Assembly (NCBI GenBank): GCA_965238155.1
Contig: OZ250175.1
Span: 868,001 to 932,000 of the forward strand
Length of the DNA: 64,000 nucleotides
Reading direction: 5' to 3'
Source: BJGV01 sp964196335
GTDB taxonomy: Bacteria > Pseudomonadota > Gammaproteobacteria > Burkholderiales > Nitrosomonadaceae
The notes beneath the pieces are model-generated. The model was not told the DNA's origin. It did not search any database and saw only the letters and a program-made list of their open reading frames with translations. Of this stretch, positions 35,028-44,195 are shown piece after piece. Position numbers and translations under genes: made by a program. Within the stretch, counting starts at the first letter, position 1, and every line of letters starts with the position of its first letter.

Positions 35028-35771
35028 ATGGAAATTATTAAAGGAATTAAAAGAAAGTTCGGAATATTTGCGCCGCAAGTTTCGGTGCGCCCGCATGTTC
35101 CATGGTATTTACGATGGCTGGTAATCATAGTTCTCGCAGCACTCGTACTTTTATTGTGCTGGGTCATGTTTGATGCGGGACGACAGTTTACTAGTTTTGA
35201 CAAGAATGGGATAAGTCATGAGATTGATCAGTTATCCGATTTTAATAGCCGTTTAAAAGGGGAGAACGAGAAATTACGCACACAGGTAACTGGACTCCAG
35301 CGGCAGTTACAAATGGACAGTACTACAAGAAATAACATCACTGAACGAATTAAAGCGCTAGAAGATAAGAATACCCAGTTAAAGGAAGAATTGGCTTTTT
35401 TCGAGAATCTTGTGTCGGAAAAGGGAAAAGCTACTGGAAATGTCCTTATTTATCATTTTAAGTTGAAGCAAGGCCAGACTCCCGGGGAATATCGCTATAA
35501 TTTAGTATTATTACAGGGTGGTGAAGAAATTAATGACTTCCAAGGGAAACTGGCTTTTACGGCTCACTTGTGGCAGGATGGAAAAAAGGTAAAGATGCCT
35601 CTTACCGGCAAGGATTCACCTGAGGTATTTAACTTAAAATTTAAATTTTACCATCGGGTAGACAAAACATTTGAAGTGCCGCCAGATACCGTGGTGGAGG
35701 GTCTTGAAGTACAGGTGTACGAAAATGGTACAAAGAAGGCAAAGTCTATGCGGCTAGTGAATTTGTCTTAG
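35028..35771 (+). CDS. Bitopic membrane protein with periplasmic coiled coil
   Basis: A 247-aa protein. One transmembrane helix (WLVIIVLAALVLLLCWVMF) is followed by a coiled coil (about residues 60-135, LKGENEKLRTQVTGLQ) and a C-terminal beta domain. I believe it belongs to the DUF6776 family, which recurs between argC and bactofilin in betaproteobacteria. It is 12 bp ahead of the bactofilin gene, so a cell-shape or envelope role is plausible. The function is unproven. Confidence 0.8.
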   Translation: MEIIKGIKRKFGIFAPQVSVRPHVPWYLRWLVIIVLAALVLLLCWVMFDAGRQFTSFDKNGISHEIDQLSDFNSRLKGENEKLRTQVTGLQRQLQMDSTTRNNITERIKALEDKNTQLKEELAFFENLVSEKGKATGNVLIYHFKLKQGQTPGEYRYNLVLLQGGEEINDFQGKLAFTAHLWQDGKKVKMPLTGKDSPEVFNLKFKFYHRVDKTFEVPPDTVVEGLEVQVYENGTKKAKSMRLVNLS

Positions 35772-35783
35772 TGGAGGAGAATA

Positions 35784-36194
35784 ATGTTTGGAAAGAAAAC
35801 AAGTAAACCCCAGGGTCATATTGATACACTCATTGGTGCCGAAACCAGCGTTCAAGGTAATATAGAGTTTAGTGGCGGCTTACGTGTAGATGGGCATGTT
35901 CGCGGGAATATTTTAGCGACAGGAGAAAAGCCAAGTACTTTGGTGTTGAGTGAGCAGGCAACGATCGAAGGCAAAGTACAGGTTTCTCATGCAGTTATTA
36001 ACGGTACCATAGTTGGTCCAATACACACATATGAATACCTTGAATTACAACCTAAAGCCAGGGTATCAGGTGACGTGCATTATAGAGTCATTGAAATTAA
36101 GTTTGGTGCAATGATTGAAGGTAAACTTGTTAATCAGGGTAGTTCTGAATCGGATGAGAAAATTGTAGAGCTTTTACCAGCTGCTGGTGATTAA
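35784..36194 (+). CDS. Bactofilin (polymer-forming cytoskeletal protein)
   Basis: A 136-aa protein of the bactofilin beta-helix type. It shows TLIGAETSVQGNIEFSGGLR, the repeated VDGHVRGNIL and GTIVGPIH strands, and an acidic tail. A GGAGG ribosome-binding site precedes the ATG. Bactofilins form filaments without nucleotide and often partner with M23 endopeptidases; one lies nearby at 37826-39103. Confidence 0.93.
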   Translation: MFGKKTSKPQGHIDTLIGAETSVQGNIEFSGGLRVDGHVRGNILATGEKPSTLVLSEQATIEGKVQVSHAVINGTIVGPIHTYEYLELQPKARVSGDVHYRVIEIKFGAMIEGKLVNQGSSESDEKIVELLPAAGD

Positions 36195-36234
36195 ATGTCC
36201 GATTAATTGCTGCTAATTTTAAAAAGAATCTGTT

Positions 36235-36603
36235 ATGAGCTCCATTACTGAGACGAACTCAATAAATGAAATGCCGGTTCCAATCATCTTTACCGATAGT
36301 GCGGCAAGTAAAGTTAAGAAACTTATAGAAGAAGAAGGTAATAATGACCTTAAATTGAGAGTTTTTGTAAGTGGCGGAGGTTGCTCAGGTTTTAAATATG
36401 GATTTACTTTTGATGAGCTGATTAATGAAGATGATACTGTAATGGAAAAAAATGGTGTAAAATTATTAATTGATCCAATGAGTTTCCAATATTTGGCTGG
36501 TGCAGAAATTGATTATCAGGAAGATATACAAGGCGCTCAATTTATTATAAAAAATCCAGGTGCTACCAGTACCTGTGGTTGTGGCTCTTCTTTTTCAGCA
36601 TAA
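36235..36603 (+). CDS. erpA: Iron-sulphur cluster insertion protein ErpA
   Basis: A-type carrier that delivers [4Fe-4S] clusters to target proteins. The three conserved Cys are in SGGGCSGFKYGF and STCGCGSSF. It has 122 aa. It lies between bactofilin and anmK, an order seen in betaproteobacteria. Confidence 0.94.
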   Translation: MSSITETNSINEMPVPIIFTDSAASKVKKLIEEEGNNDLKLRVFVSGGGCSGFKYGFTFDELINEDDTVMEKNGVKLLIDPMSFQYLAGAEIDYQEDIQGAQFIIKNPGATSTCGCGSSFSA

Positions 36604-36684
36604 AAATTTAGAATAAAATATAGTGGCAGATAATTATACAAATTTGATTTATCATTTTATCCTGTTGTCTGAAACAACCTGAGT

Positions 36685-37812
36685 TTAAGCTTGGTAGATT
36701 GCACCAAGAATTCTTTCTCCTTTAGCACCGGTAACGGAAGGAAGGCTACTTGGAACTCCCTGAATGGCTTGTTTTGCTAACCAGGCGAAAGCAAATGCCT
36801 CCAGCCAGTCAGCATTTGTACCCAGTGCATCAGTAGGAGCTACTTTTTTACCGGGTAGTGGAATTTGTATTTTGGTGGTTAATGCTATATTGCGAGCGCC
36901 TCCGCCACACAGATAAATTTCTGTAGTATCTGGAAGCCATGTCAGGATTGCATCGGTAATTGCTGTGCTGGTGAGTTGTAGTAGGGTTGCTTGCACATCC
37001 TCAGGTTTTTCATTTCCAGACAGGTAATTTTCTAACCAAAAAAGATTAAACATTTCCCTACCCGTACTTTTTGGTGGCGGAACGGAGAAGAATTTAAGTG
37101 ACATAAGTTTTTCTAGTAGTTCCGGAATTGTTTTTCCGGACTCTGCCCATGTTCCACTTTCATCGTAAGTGGTTCCTAGATGACGTTGGCACCAAGAGTC
37201 CATTAATAAATTCCCAGGACCACAGTCAAATCCTACGACTTTCGTATTGGAGGCTAAACTGGTGATATTAGAGATTCCACCGATATTGACAATGACACGA
37301 TTTATTTCTGGGTCTTGAAACAATAGTTGGTGGAATGCCGGTACTAGTGGCGCGCCTTGGCCGCCTGCTGCTATATCACGGTTTCTGAAGTTTGCTACAA
37401 CAGTTATACCAGTGAGCTCAGCCAGTAACGAGGCATTTCCAAGCTGGATTGAGTAACCCGTCTCAGATTGCGGGCAGTGGCGTACTGTCTGACCATGACA
37501 GCCTATAGCAGTAACGCTCTGTGATTTTATCTTATGTTTATTAAGTAAACTAATAACAGTCTTAGCATAGCAATGAGCCAGCTCATTGCTCAGCATGGCT
37601 GCAAGATGTAGTTCATTATTACCTGATTGATGTAGATCTAGTATCTGTCTGCGTAAATTTTTATCATAGGGTTGGTAAAAGGTATTTAGAAGAGACGGAG
37701 GTTGCGAATTAAAGTCTGTCAGTACAGCATCAATCCCATCTAGGCTGGTTCCTGACATGATTCCAACGTAGTAGGTAGGCTTAGAATAATTATTACTATG
37801 TAATTTACTCAT
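36685..37812 (-). CDS. anmK: Anhydro-N-acetylmuramic acid kinase
   Basis: Recycles peptidoglycan by phosphorylating and opening anhydroMurNAc. It shows GIMSGTSLDGID, VNIGGISN and CGGGARN. The upstream TTG at 37833 would overlap the M23 peptidase gene, while the ATG at 37812 (MSKLHS) begins after it and is preferred (375 aa). It lies directly downstream of the M23 peptidase, so cell-wall cleavage and recycling are linked. Confidence 0.93.
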   Translation of the reverse strand: MSKLHSNNYSKPTYYVGIMSGTSLDGIDAVLTDFNSQPPSLLNTFYQPYDKNLRRQILDLHQSGNNELHLAAMLSNELAHCYAKTVISLLNKHKIKSQSVTAIGCHGQTVRHCPQSETGYSIQLGNASLLAELTGITVVANFRNRDIAAGGQGAPLVPAFHQLLFQDPEINRVIVNIGGISNITSLASNTKVVGFDCGPGNLLMDSWCQRHLGTTYDESGTWAESGKTIPELLEKLMSLKFFSVPPPKSTGREMFNLFWLENYLSGNEKPEDVQATLLQLTSTAITDAILTWLPDTTEIYLCGGGARNIALTTKIQIPLPGKKVAPTDALGTNADWLEAFAFAWLAKQAIQGVPSSLPSVTGAKGERILGAIYQA

Positions 37813-37825
37813 TTCCAGACTAAAT

Positions 37826-39103
37826 CTAGTCAAGAAAAGCGAGATTTGTATTACGCAACATATTTAAACGAGCCATTAGCGGCTTTGTGTTCTTATTGAA
37901 AGCAGGTACATTTTTTGCTGAAAGTGGTATTGCGGCAGGCATTACCACACGCTGGGGATCGCGTTGTACTCCATTTACACGGAATTCATAATGAAGATGT
38001 GGTCCGGTTGCCAACCCGGTTGAGCCTACATAGCCGATTATGTCACCTTGGTTAACTCGTTTTCCTTTACGTAGTCCTTTGGCAAAGGCAGATAAGTGCG
38101 CATAGGCAGTAGAATACCGTCCACGGTGTTTTAAAATGATTAGCTTGCCATAGCCTCTTTGTCGTGTAGAAACTGCTACTGTTCCATTTGCAGTGGCTCT
38201 TACCGGCGTGCCTCTGCGTGCCGCATAGTCAATACCTTTATGTGCGCGCCGTTTTTTTAGTATAGGATGATAACGGGAGCGTGAAAACCCAGAGCTTATC
38301 CGGGAAAATTTAAGCGGTGAGCGAAGGAATGCTCTTCGGAGGTTTTTACCGTCAGGTGTGTAATAACCTCTTTCTTTATTATTGGCCTCAAAGTATACAG
38401 CTTGATAGATTTTTCCTTTATTAATAAATTCAACTGCAAGTACTCGACCCACTCCTGTGGGCTCACCATTACTATAGCGTAATTCATACACGACCTTAAA
38501 GCGGTCTTCTTTCCGCAGGTCACGATGAAAATCAATATCAGATGCAAATGTTTCGGCAATCTGGATAGCTACGCTATCAGGTATGTTTGCACCATCCGTG
38601 GCGGCGAACAATGAGCTCCTTATTACCCCGGATTTCATTTTAATGTGTGTTTCTATATTAAACGGAGATTTATTTACCTTAAAGGTACCATCAGTTTTTT
38701 CTACCAGTAACTGTTCACTTCCACCGGGAAAGTATCTAAGTGCTAATAATTCCCCTGCAGCAGTAGTTTGCGCATGAATAGTTTTCCCCGGAACCAGTCT
38801 GCGCATAGCTTTGATATTTCGGGCATCATGCAAAAAACTTGACTTGTCCTTGCTGTTTATCTTAAGTCGGGCAAGTAACGACGCTACACTGTCATTTCTC
38901 TGGATGCGTTCCTGCTGCCAGAGTATTATGTTGGCATCATTAGTTTGGGGAATATTTGGAAGAGGTAGGTCGAGAACGATTTTTTGAACAGGGACATCTT
39001 CCAGGGGAATATCAATCACAATACCAAAAGCAGCTACTACCCCAAATAGCGGGATACTAGATATGATAACTAACCGGCGTAGGTTTTTTTTCGTCAGAGT
39101 CAT
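37826..39103 (-). CDS. M23-family murein DD-endopeptidase
   Basis: A 425-aa protein with an N-terminal transmembrane/signal segment (VIISSIPLFGVVAAFGIVI), an OapA/LysM-like middle and a LytM metallopeptidase domain. Zinc ligands lie in HKGIDYAARRGTP and GPHLHYEFRVNG, with AYAHLS in between. It resembles MepM-type enzymes. It is co-transcribed with anmK and lies close to the bactofilin gene. Confidence 0.93.
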   Translation of the reverse strand: MTLTKKNLRRLVIISSIPLFGVVAAFGIVIDIPLEDVPVQKIVLDLPLPNIPQTNDANIILWQQERIQRNDSVASLLARLKINSKDKSSFLHDARNIKAMRRLVPGKTIHAQTTAAGELLALRYFPGGSEQLLVEKTDGTFKVNKSPFNIETHIKMKSGVIRSSLFAATDGANIPDSVAIQIAETFASDIDFHRDLRKEDRFKVVYELRYSNGEPTGVGRVLAVEFINKGKIYQAVYFEANNKERGYYTPDGKNLRRAFLRSPLKFSRISSGFSRSRYHPILKKRRAHKGIDYAARRGTPVRATANGTVAVSTRQRGYGKLIILKHRGRYSTAYAHLSAFAKGLRKGKRVNQGDIIGYVGSTGLATGPHLHYEFRVNGVQRDPQRVVMPAAIPLSAKNVPAFNKNTKPLMARLNMLRNTNLAFLD

Positions 39104-39429
39104 TCGTCTTTGGATTTATTTCAACACTTGCAGTGAGGTAAATTTTATTTGGTTCCCTTTAAATGAGGCAGTCTATCACAAGAATAGACCAATTATGAGC
39201 AACTTAGGGCTAATATAGTTTAGCAAACTCAGCAACATAGATATTGTGCCAGGCTTTGAGAGCTATGACAAAGTCTCTTTTAAGAAAATAATCACATGTA
39301 ATATGTGCTTATTATGAGGGTATAAAGGGCTGGATTACTTGTAGAAAAAAGAGGTGTATATACTCTATATTCACAATATATTTTTTTAATTGGATCGTAT
39401 ATGTTGAATTCGCTTAAAGCTACATTTTC
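39104..39429. other. Intergenic stretch, no gene seen
   Basis: About 325 bp between the divergent M23 peptidase and ABC-F genes. It should carry both promoters; none is clear enough to mark. A short dyad CACAT/ATGTG is present near 39294. Confidence 0.55.
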
Positions 39430-41360
39430 ATGCTTATGCCTCTAATAAGCCTTGACAAAGTCTGTCTGGCTTTTGGCCATCATAAATTATTAGATCAATT
39501 GGATTTACAGTTTGATTTGGGTGAACGGATTGCATTGATAGGCAGAAATGGTGGAGGCAAGTCGAGCCTGTTGCGTATTATAGCTGATGAAATTAAGCCG
39601 GATGATGGTAAGGTTTGGCGAGCACCAGCTTTGAAGATTGCCTATGTTCCACAGGAGCCGGAGCTGGACGTAACCTGCACAATATTTCAGGAAGTTTCCA
39701 AGGGACTGGGTGCAGTCAGTCAAGTGCTTCTTGATTATCACGAAGTTTCTCACGCATTGAGCAGCAGTGAGGGTGACATGGAAGAACGTCTTTCTCGACT
39801 GCAGGAATTGCAGAGTGAGTTGGACATTCAGGATGGTTGGCGCGTGCAGGGAAGAGTAGAGACCGTTCTCCGCAAACTTAATCTTCCCGAAGATATTTTA
39901 GTTGAAGGTTTGTCAGGTGGTCAGAAAAAAAGGGTTGCGCTAGCTCGCGCACTGGTTTTGTCACCTGATGTTTTGTTGCTAGATGAGCCAACTAATCATC
40001 TGGATTTTCCATCCATAGAATGGTTGGAAAGATTGCTTAATGATTTTTCCGGAAGTGTATTATTTGTTACTCATGATCGGCGTTTTTTAGATAATGTAGC
40101 TACAAAAATCATAGAGCTTGATAGAGGAATTTTAACAACATTTAGGTGCAGTTTCGCAGAATATCTAAGAAAAAAGGCTGAATTTAAGGAAATTGAGGCT
40201 GAACATAATCAAAAGTTTAATAAAGTGCTGGCGCAAGAAGAAGCTTGGATTAGACAAGGAATACGAGCGCGCCGAACCCGTAATGAAGGTAGGGTACGGC
40301 GTCTAGAAGCACTCCGCATCAAAAGAGAAGCGCGTCGCGAACAAGTGACAGGGGTTAATATAAGTATAAACAAAGGGATAGACTCTGGCCACATGGTGGC
40401 TGAGCTGGAGCATGTAAGCAAAAGTTATGGTAATAAAGCCATAATGATTTTTCCTGCCGCATCATGCGAGGTGATCGGATAGGACTATTGGGGCCAAACG
40501 GAGCAGGTAAAACAACCTTATTAAAGTTGATATTGAACAAGCTGGATCCGGATACAGGTAAAGTGCGGCTAGGAACCAAGCTAACAGTTGCTTATTTTGA
40601 CCAAATGCGCGAACAATTAAATGAAGAAGCAACCCTGATTGATACTATTAGCCAAGGTTCTGATTTCATTGAGATCGGTAAAATTAGAAAGCATGTTATT
40701 AGCTATCTGGAAGATTTTCTGTTTGCTCCGCAGCGCTCCCGGTCACCCGTAAAAACTTTGTCTGGTGGTGAGCGTAATCGACTTTTGTTAGCACGCTTAT
40801 TTTCACGTCCTGCAAATGTACTTGTACTAGATGAGCCTACTAATGATCTGGATATTGAAACTCTTGAGCTACTTGAAGTATTACTACAGGATTACATTGG
40901 GACATTGTTTCTGGTCAGTCACGACCGGGCGTTTCTAGACAATGTGGTAACTCAAGTGATTGCATTTGAAGGCGAAGGGGTATTGCAAGAGTATATGGGT
41001 GGTTATGAAGACTGGGTTCGTGCAAAGAACCTTTTGAAAGCAGCTGGTGAGCAGGGTACACGACCTCGGAAAACAGATTCGATAGTAAGAGCATCAAAGC
41101 CAATTTCTCAGTTTAAGCTAAGTCAAAATGAGGTAAATGAGTTGAAAGCATTACCAGGGAAAATTGAAATTCTGGAACAAGAGCAGGCAAATATTACCTG
41201 TAAATTAAGTGATACCGAAACTTACCATGATTCCCCTGATAAAATAGTAAAATTACAGATTCGCTTTGCCAGCATAGAAAAGGAAATTATGAATTATCTT
41301 ACCAGATGGGATGAATTAGAAACCAGGAAGCTAAAAGCCGAACAAAACTCACATAATTAG
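39430..41360 (+). pseudogene. ABC-F ATPase (Uup-like), frameshifted between its two ATPase domains
   Basis: ABC-F proteins act on the ribosome or DNA and have two fused ATPase domains. The first (39430-40482) has GRNGGGKS, LSGGQKKRVALARAL and VLLLDEPTNHLDF. The second (40464-41360) has GPNGAGKT, LSGGERNRLLLARL and VLDEPTNDLDIE, then a C-terminal coiled coil. The two lie in different frames. Adding one A at ATAATG (40441-40446) gives GNKAINDFSCRIMRGDR, a normal junction. Without that, translation stops at 40482. Confidence 0.88.
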
Positions 41361-41611
41361 CAGCGGAACAAATTCTCATAGTACCTAACAACATCAAATA
41401 TAAATTCGAAATTATCTATATTTTTCACTCATACTTAAATAGATCTAACAAAAAGAGTCATATCTGGAAAAGACAGACAGCCTCTGAATAACAACTGCAT
41501 TTGCAACCAGATTAGAAAGAACAGTATAATACTGGCCTAGATTAAGCTTAAAGAAGTAGTTAATAAATCCTGTTTGTAACAGATACTTAGACGAAGAAAG
41601 GGGCATACATA
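41361..41611. other. Intergenic leader of the cytochrome pair
   Basis: About 250 bp. An AAGAAAGGGG ribosome-binding site is at its end. No promoter was clear, and no RNA fold was recognised. Confidence 0.4.
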
Positions 41612-41935
41612 ATGAAGAAATTAGCAACAATGAAAATGCTGCTATGTAGTTTACTCTTAGTGATTTCCGGAATAGCACAAGCAGATGGTGACGCAGTTAA
41701 AGGTAAAAAGAACACACAAATGTGTATTGGATGCCACGGGATAGATGGTTACCGTACAGCTTTCCCAAAAGTGTATAACGTTCCAAAAATTGGCGGGCAA
41801 CATCCGGCATATCTGGTAAAAGCACTTCAGGCTTATAAAACGGGTGCCCGCAGTCATCCCAGCATGAAGGGAATTGCCGAGAATCTTTCCGAACAGGATA
41901 TGGAAGACTTAGCTGCTTATTATGCCGGCAAATAA
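41612..41935 (+). CDS. Monoheme cytochrome c (c553-like), copy 1
   Basis: A 107-aa periplasmic cytochrome. A signal peptide (MLLCSLLLVISGIAQA) is followed by CIGCHGIDG and a distal Met (HPSMKGIAENLSEQDMEDL). It is 27 bp ahead of a similar gene, and the two share the pattern of class-I cytochromes c. The start could be the ATG at 41630. Confidence 0.9.
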   Translation: MKKLATMKMLLCSLLLVISGIAQADGDAVKGKKNTQMCIGCHGIDGYRTAFPKVYNVPKIGGQHPAYLVKALQAYKTGARSHPSMKGIAENLSEQDMEDLAAYYAGK

Positions 41936-41962
41936 TTTCGATATAAAAACAAGGAAGTTATT

Positions 41963-42289
41963 ATGAAAAATTTTGTTATTACCGTATTTGGCGGAATGTT
42001 TTTACTAATTTCAGGACAAGGGATTGCTGGTGACATTGAGGCGGGTAAGAGAAAAGCAGCGGAAGTTTGTGCCGCGTGCCATGGTCCCGATGGTAACAGT
42101 CCCAACCCAGCTTTTCCAAAACTTGCGGGGCAATATGAAACTTATCTTGAAAAAACCCTAATTGAATATAAGAAGGGTGAGCGTAAGGACCCGGTTATGA
42201 GTGGTATGGCTGCAGCTTTAAGTAAGGAAGATATTGAGAATCTGGCCGTCTATTTTGCTAGCCAGAGTGGTCTAAAAACTAAGAAATAA
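41963..42289 (+). CDS. Monoheme cytochrome c (c553-like), copy 2
   Basis: A 108-aa protein with a signal peptide (FGGMFLLISGQGIAG), CAACHGPDGNSPNPAFPKLAGQ, and distal Met in VMSGMAAALSKEDIENLA. It is a diverged tandem duplicate of the preceding cytochrome. An AAGGAAG ribosome-binding site precedes the ATG. Confidence 0.92.
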   Translation: MKNFVITVFGGMFLLISGQGIAGDIEAGKRKAAEVCAACHGPDGNSPNPAFPKLAGQYETYLEKTLIEYKKGERKDPVMSGMAAALSKEDIENLAVYFASQSGLKTKK

Positions 42290-42344
42290 TTGGTTAAAGT
42301 AAGTAAGACTAAGAACTATCAGCTTATTTGTTCTTTAGTTTATA

Positions 42345-42370
42345 ATAGGGCGCACTAGTGCCCTATTTTT
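42345..42370 (+). terminator. Rho-independent terminator of the cytochrome pair
   Basis: A 7-bp stem ATAGGGC/GCCCTAT, with an 8-nt loop, followed by TTTT. It lies between convergent genes. Confidence 0.8.
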
Positions 42371-42388
42371 GTTTTCTGATCAATTCTT

Positions 42389-42808
42389 TCATTTATCTAG
42401 GCATTCAAAGTAAATTGATGCATCCGGTGTAGATTGACTACGCTGTGCTTGCCAAAGCATTTCAGCAAGGCATTCCATAATTTGGTGCATTGTCACATGT
42501 TCATCTTTATTTTTCTTTTGTAAGCGGTCAAATCTGTCTCTGATCCCGGGAGGTTGGTCGATAGAGAGTTGCTCTTTGATAGCAATGTGCATACTCATAT
42601 GCAAAAATGGATTGGTGCTGCCCATTTCAGGTGGGTAGTCTTTATCATGATACCTTTCCGTATCGTCAAATATACAATGATATTCTGGATGTAACAGGAT
42701 AATATCAAGTGCAATTTCTTCCATATCAGAAAGTAACTCCTGATGGTTATATTTGTGCCAGGTATTAAAAAAGAATTGACGGGACTGGTATCTGGATAAA
42801 TTATACAT
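42389..42808 (-). CDS. DUF1841 family protein
   Basis: A 139-aa cytosolic protein. The pattern YHDKDYPPEMGSTNPFLHMS and HIAIKEQLSIDQPPG matches DUF1841 as I remember it, a conserved proteobacterial family of unknown function. It is adjacent to nth with no gap. Confidence 0.82.
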   Translation of the reverse strand: MYNLSRYQSRQFFFNTWHKYNHQELLSDMEEIALDIILLHPEYHCIFDDTERYHDKDYPPEMGSTNPFLHMSMHIAIKEQLSIDQPPGIRDRFDRLQKKNKDEHVTMHQIMECLAEMLWQAQRSQSTPDASIYFECLDK

Positions 42809-43474
42809 TCAAGGTGTGGTTTTTAAATTTGAGATATTAATTTTCAAAGTCTTCTTTTTAAAATCACACAGATCTTCAATGATGCACTTGGCACATTCAG
42901 GTTTTCGTGCTTTACATATGTATCGTCCATGTAGGATTAGCCAATGATGGGCATCCTGATGAAATTGTTTCGGTACGAATTTTAGAAGTTTTAGCTCCAC
43001 TTCTGATACATTCTTTCCAATTGCAAGACCGGTTCGGTTAGATAGGCGGAAAATGTGAGTATCTACTGCAATGGTTGGTTTACCAAACGCAGTATTCAGG
43101 ATTACGTTGGCAGTTTTGTGTCCTACGCCAGGTAGTCCTTCCAGTTCTTCTCTGGTCTGAGGCACAGAACTATCATAGTGTTGTATGAGAAGTTTGCAAG
43201 TTGCCAGAATATTTTTGGCTTTGGTTTTGTATAGACCGATACTCTTGATATATTTTTGTAATTCGGTTTCACCAAGGGCAAAAATATTTGCCGGTGTATT
43301 GGCTTTTTGAAAAAGTATTTTTGTTGCAATATTCACACTTTTATCAGTCGCCTGAGCTGATAGTACTACTGCTACCAGTAACTCAAATGGCGTGCTATAA
43401 ACCAGTTCAGTAGTTGGTTGCGGATTAGCTGTCTTAAGGCGGGAAAAGATTTCAAACCGCTTGGATGAATTCAT
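42809..43474 (-). CDS. nth: Endonuclease III
   Basis: Bifunctional DNA glycosylase/AP lyase for oxidised pyrimidines. The catalytic Lys lies in LPGVGHKTANVILNTAFG, the Asp in VDTHIFRL, and the [4Fe-4S] ligands in CKARKPECAKCIIEDLC. It has 221 aa. It sits next to rsxB, echoing the E. coli rsx-nth linkage. Confidence 0.96.
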   Translation of the reverse strand: MNSSKRFEIFSRLKTANPQPTTELVYSTPFELLVAVVLSAQATDKSVNIATKILFQKANTPANIFALGETELQKYIKSIGLYKTKAKNILATCKLLIQHYDSSVPQTREELEGLPGVGHKTANVILNTAFGKPTIAVDTHIFRLSNRTGLAIGKNVSEVELKLLKFVPKQFHQDAHHWLILHGRYICKARKPECAKCIIEDLCDFKKKTLKINISNLKTTP

Positions 43475-43529
43475 ATGTAACAGTTGAAATATTAGCTAAC
43501 ATAAGTAATTTATATCAGATTATTAAGTT

Positions 43530-44171
43530 CTATTGAGTTATTTTGTGTTTCGGCATAGATTTTATAGCCGAAATATAGTTAGAAGACTTAATCTTTTTTA
43601 TTTGTTTTGCAAATATTTCGGCTTTATCTTTTTTTTCACGTTCAAGTCTTTCTAGTCTTCGTTCATATCGCATCCGTGAGTGATCGGCCATTCTTTTTTT
43701 CAATTTACTTTCATACTCAAGAGCTTTATCACTGATTATATAAGGGTCATTATCCTTATCATCAAATTGTTTCTTAAGCGGAAGAATTGTTATGCAATCA
43801 ACTGGACATGGAGCTATGCAGAGTTCACATCCAGTGCACTCTGTACCAATTACTGTATGTAATTTTTTAGATGCACCGACAATAGCATCTACTGGACATA
43901 CCTGAGTACAAAAAGTACAGCCTATACAAGTTTCTTCGTCTATAAGTGCAACTGATTTAGGTTTAAATAATCCATGCGTGGTATTCAGAGGTTTGGGTTT
44001 TACTCCTAATAGATTAGCTAATTTCTGTATGCCTTCTTCGTTACCAGGCGGACACTGATTAATATCAACAAGACCCTCTGCAATTGCTGTGGCATATAGT
44101 TTGCAACCCGGAAAACCACATTTACCACATTGGGTTTGCGGTAATATCGAATCAATCTTTTCTATTAGCAT
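43530..44171 (-). CDS. rsxB: RnfB/RsxB-type iron-sulphur electron-transport protein
   Basis: A 213-aa protein with an N-terminal Fe-S motif (CGKCGFPGCKLYA) and two ferredoxin clusters (CIGCTFCTQVCPVDA and CTGCELCIAPCPVDC). The usual N-terminal transmembrane helix of RnfB is absent, so it is probably soluble, as in other betaproteobacterial stand-alone forms. A basic C-terminal coil follows. No other rnf/rsx genes are in the window. Confidence 0.88.
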   Translation of the reverse strand: MLIEKIDSILPQTQCGKCGFPGCKLYATAIAEGLVDINQCPPGNEEGIQKLANLLGVKPKPLNTTHGLFKPKSVALIDEETCIGCTFCTQVCPVDAIVGASKKLHTVIGTECTGCELCIAPCPVDCITILPLKKQFDDKDNDPYIISDKALEYESKLKKRMADHSRMRYERRLERLEREKKDKAEIFAKQIKKIKSSNYISAIKSMPKHKITQ

Positions 44172-44195
44172 TATTTTGTAGGGTTAAGTGGTCTA

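Noticed and set aside
40441..40482. Programmed -1 frameshift in the ABC-F gene
   Set aside because: A five-T run is present, but there is no canonical slippery heptamer or downstream stem-loop; a one-base deletion is simpler.
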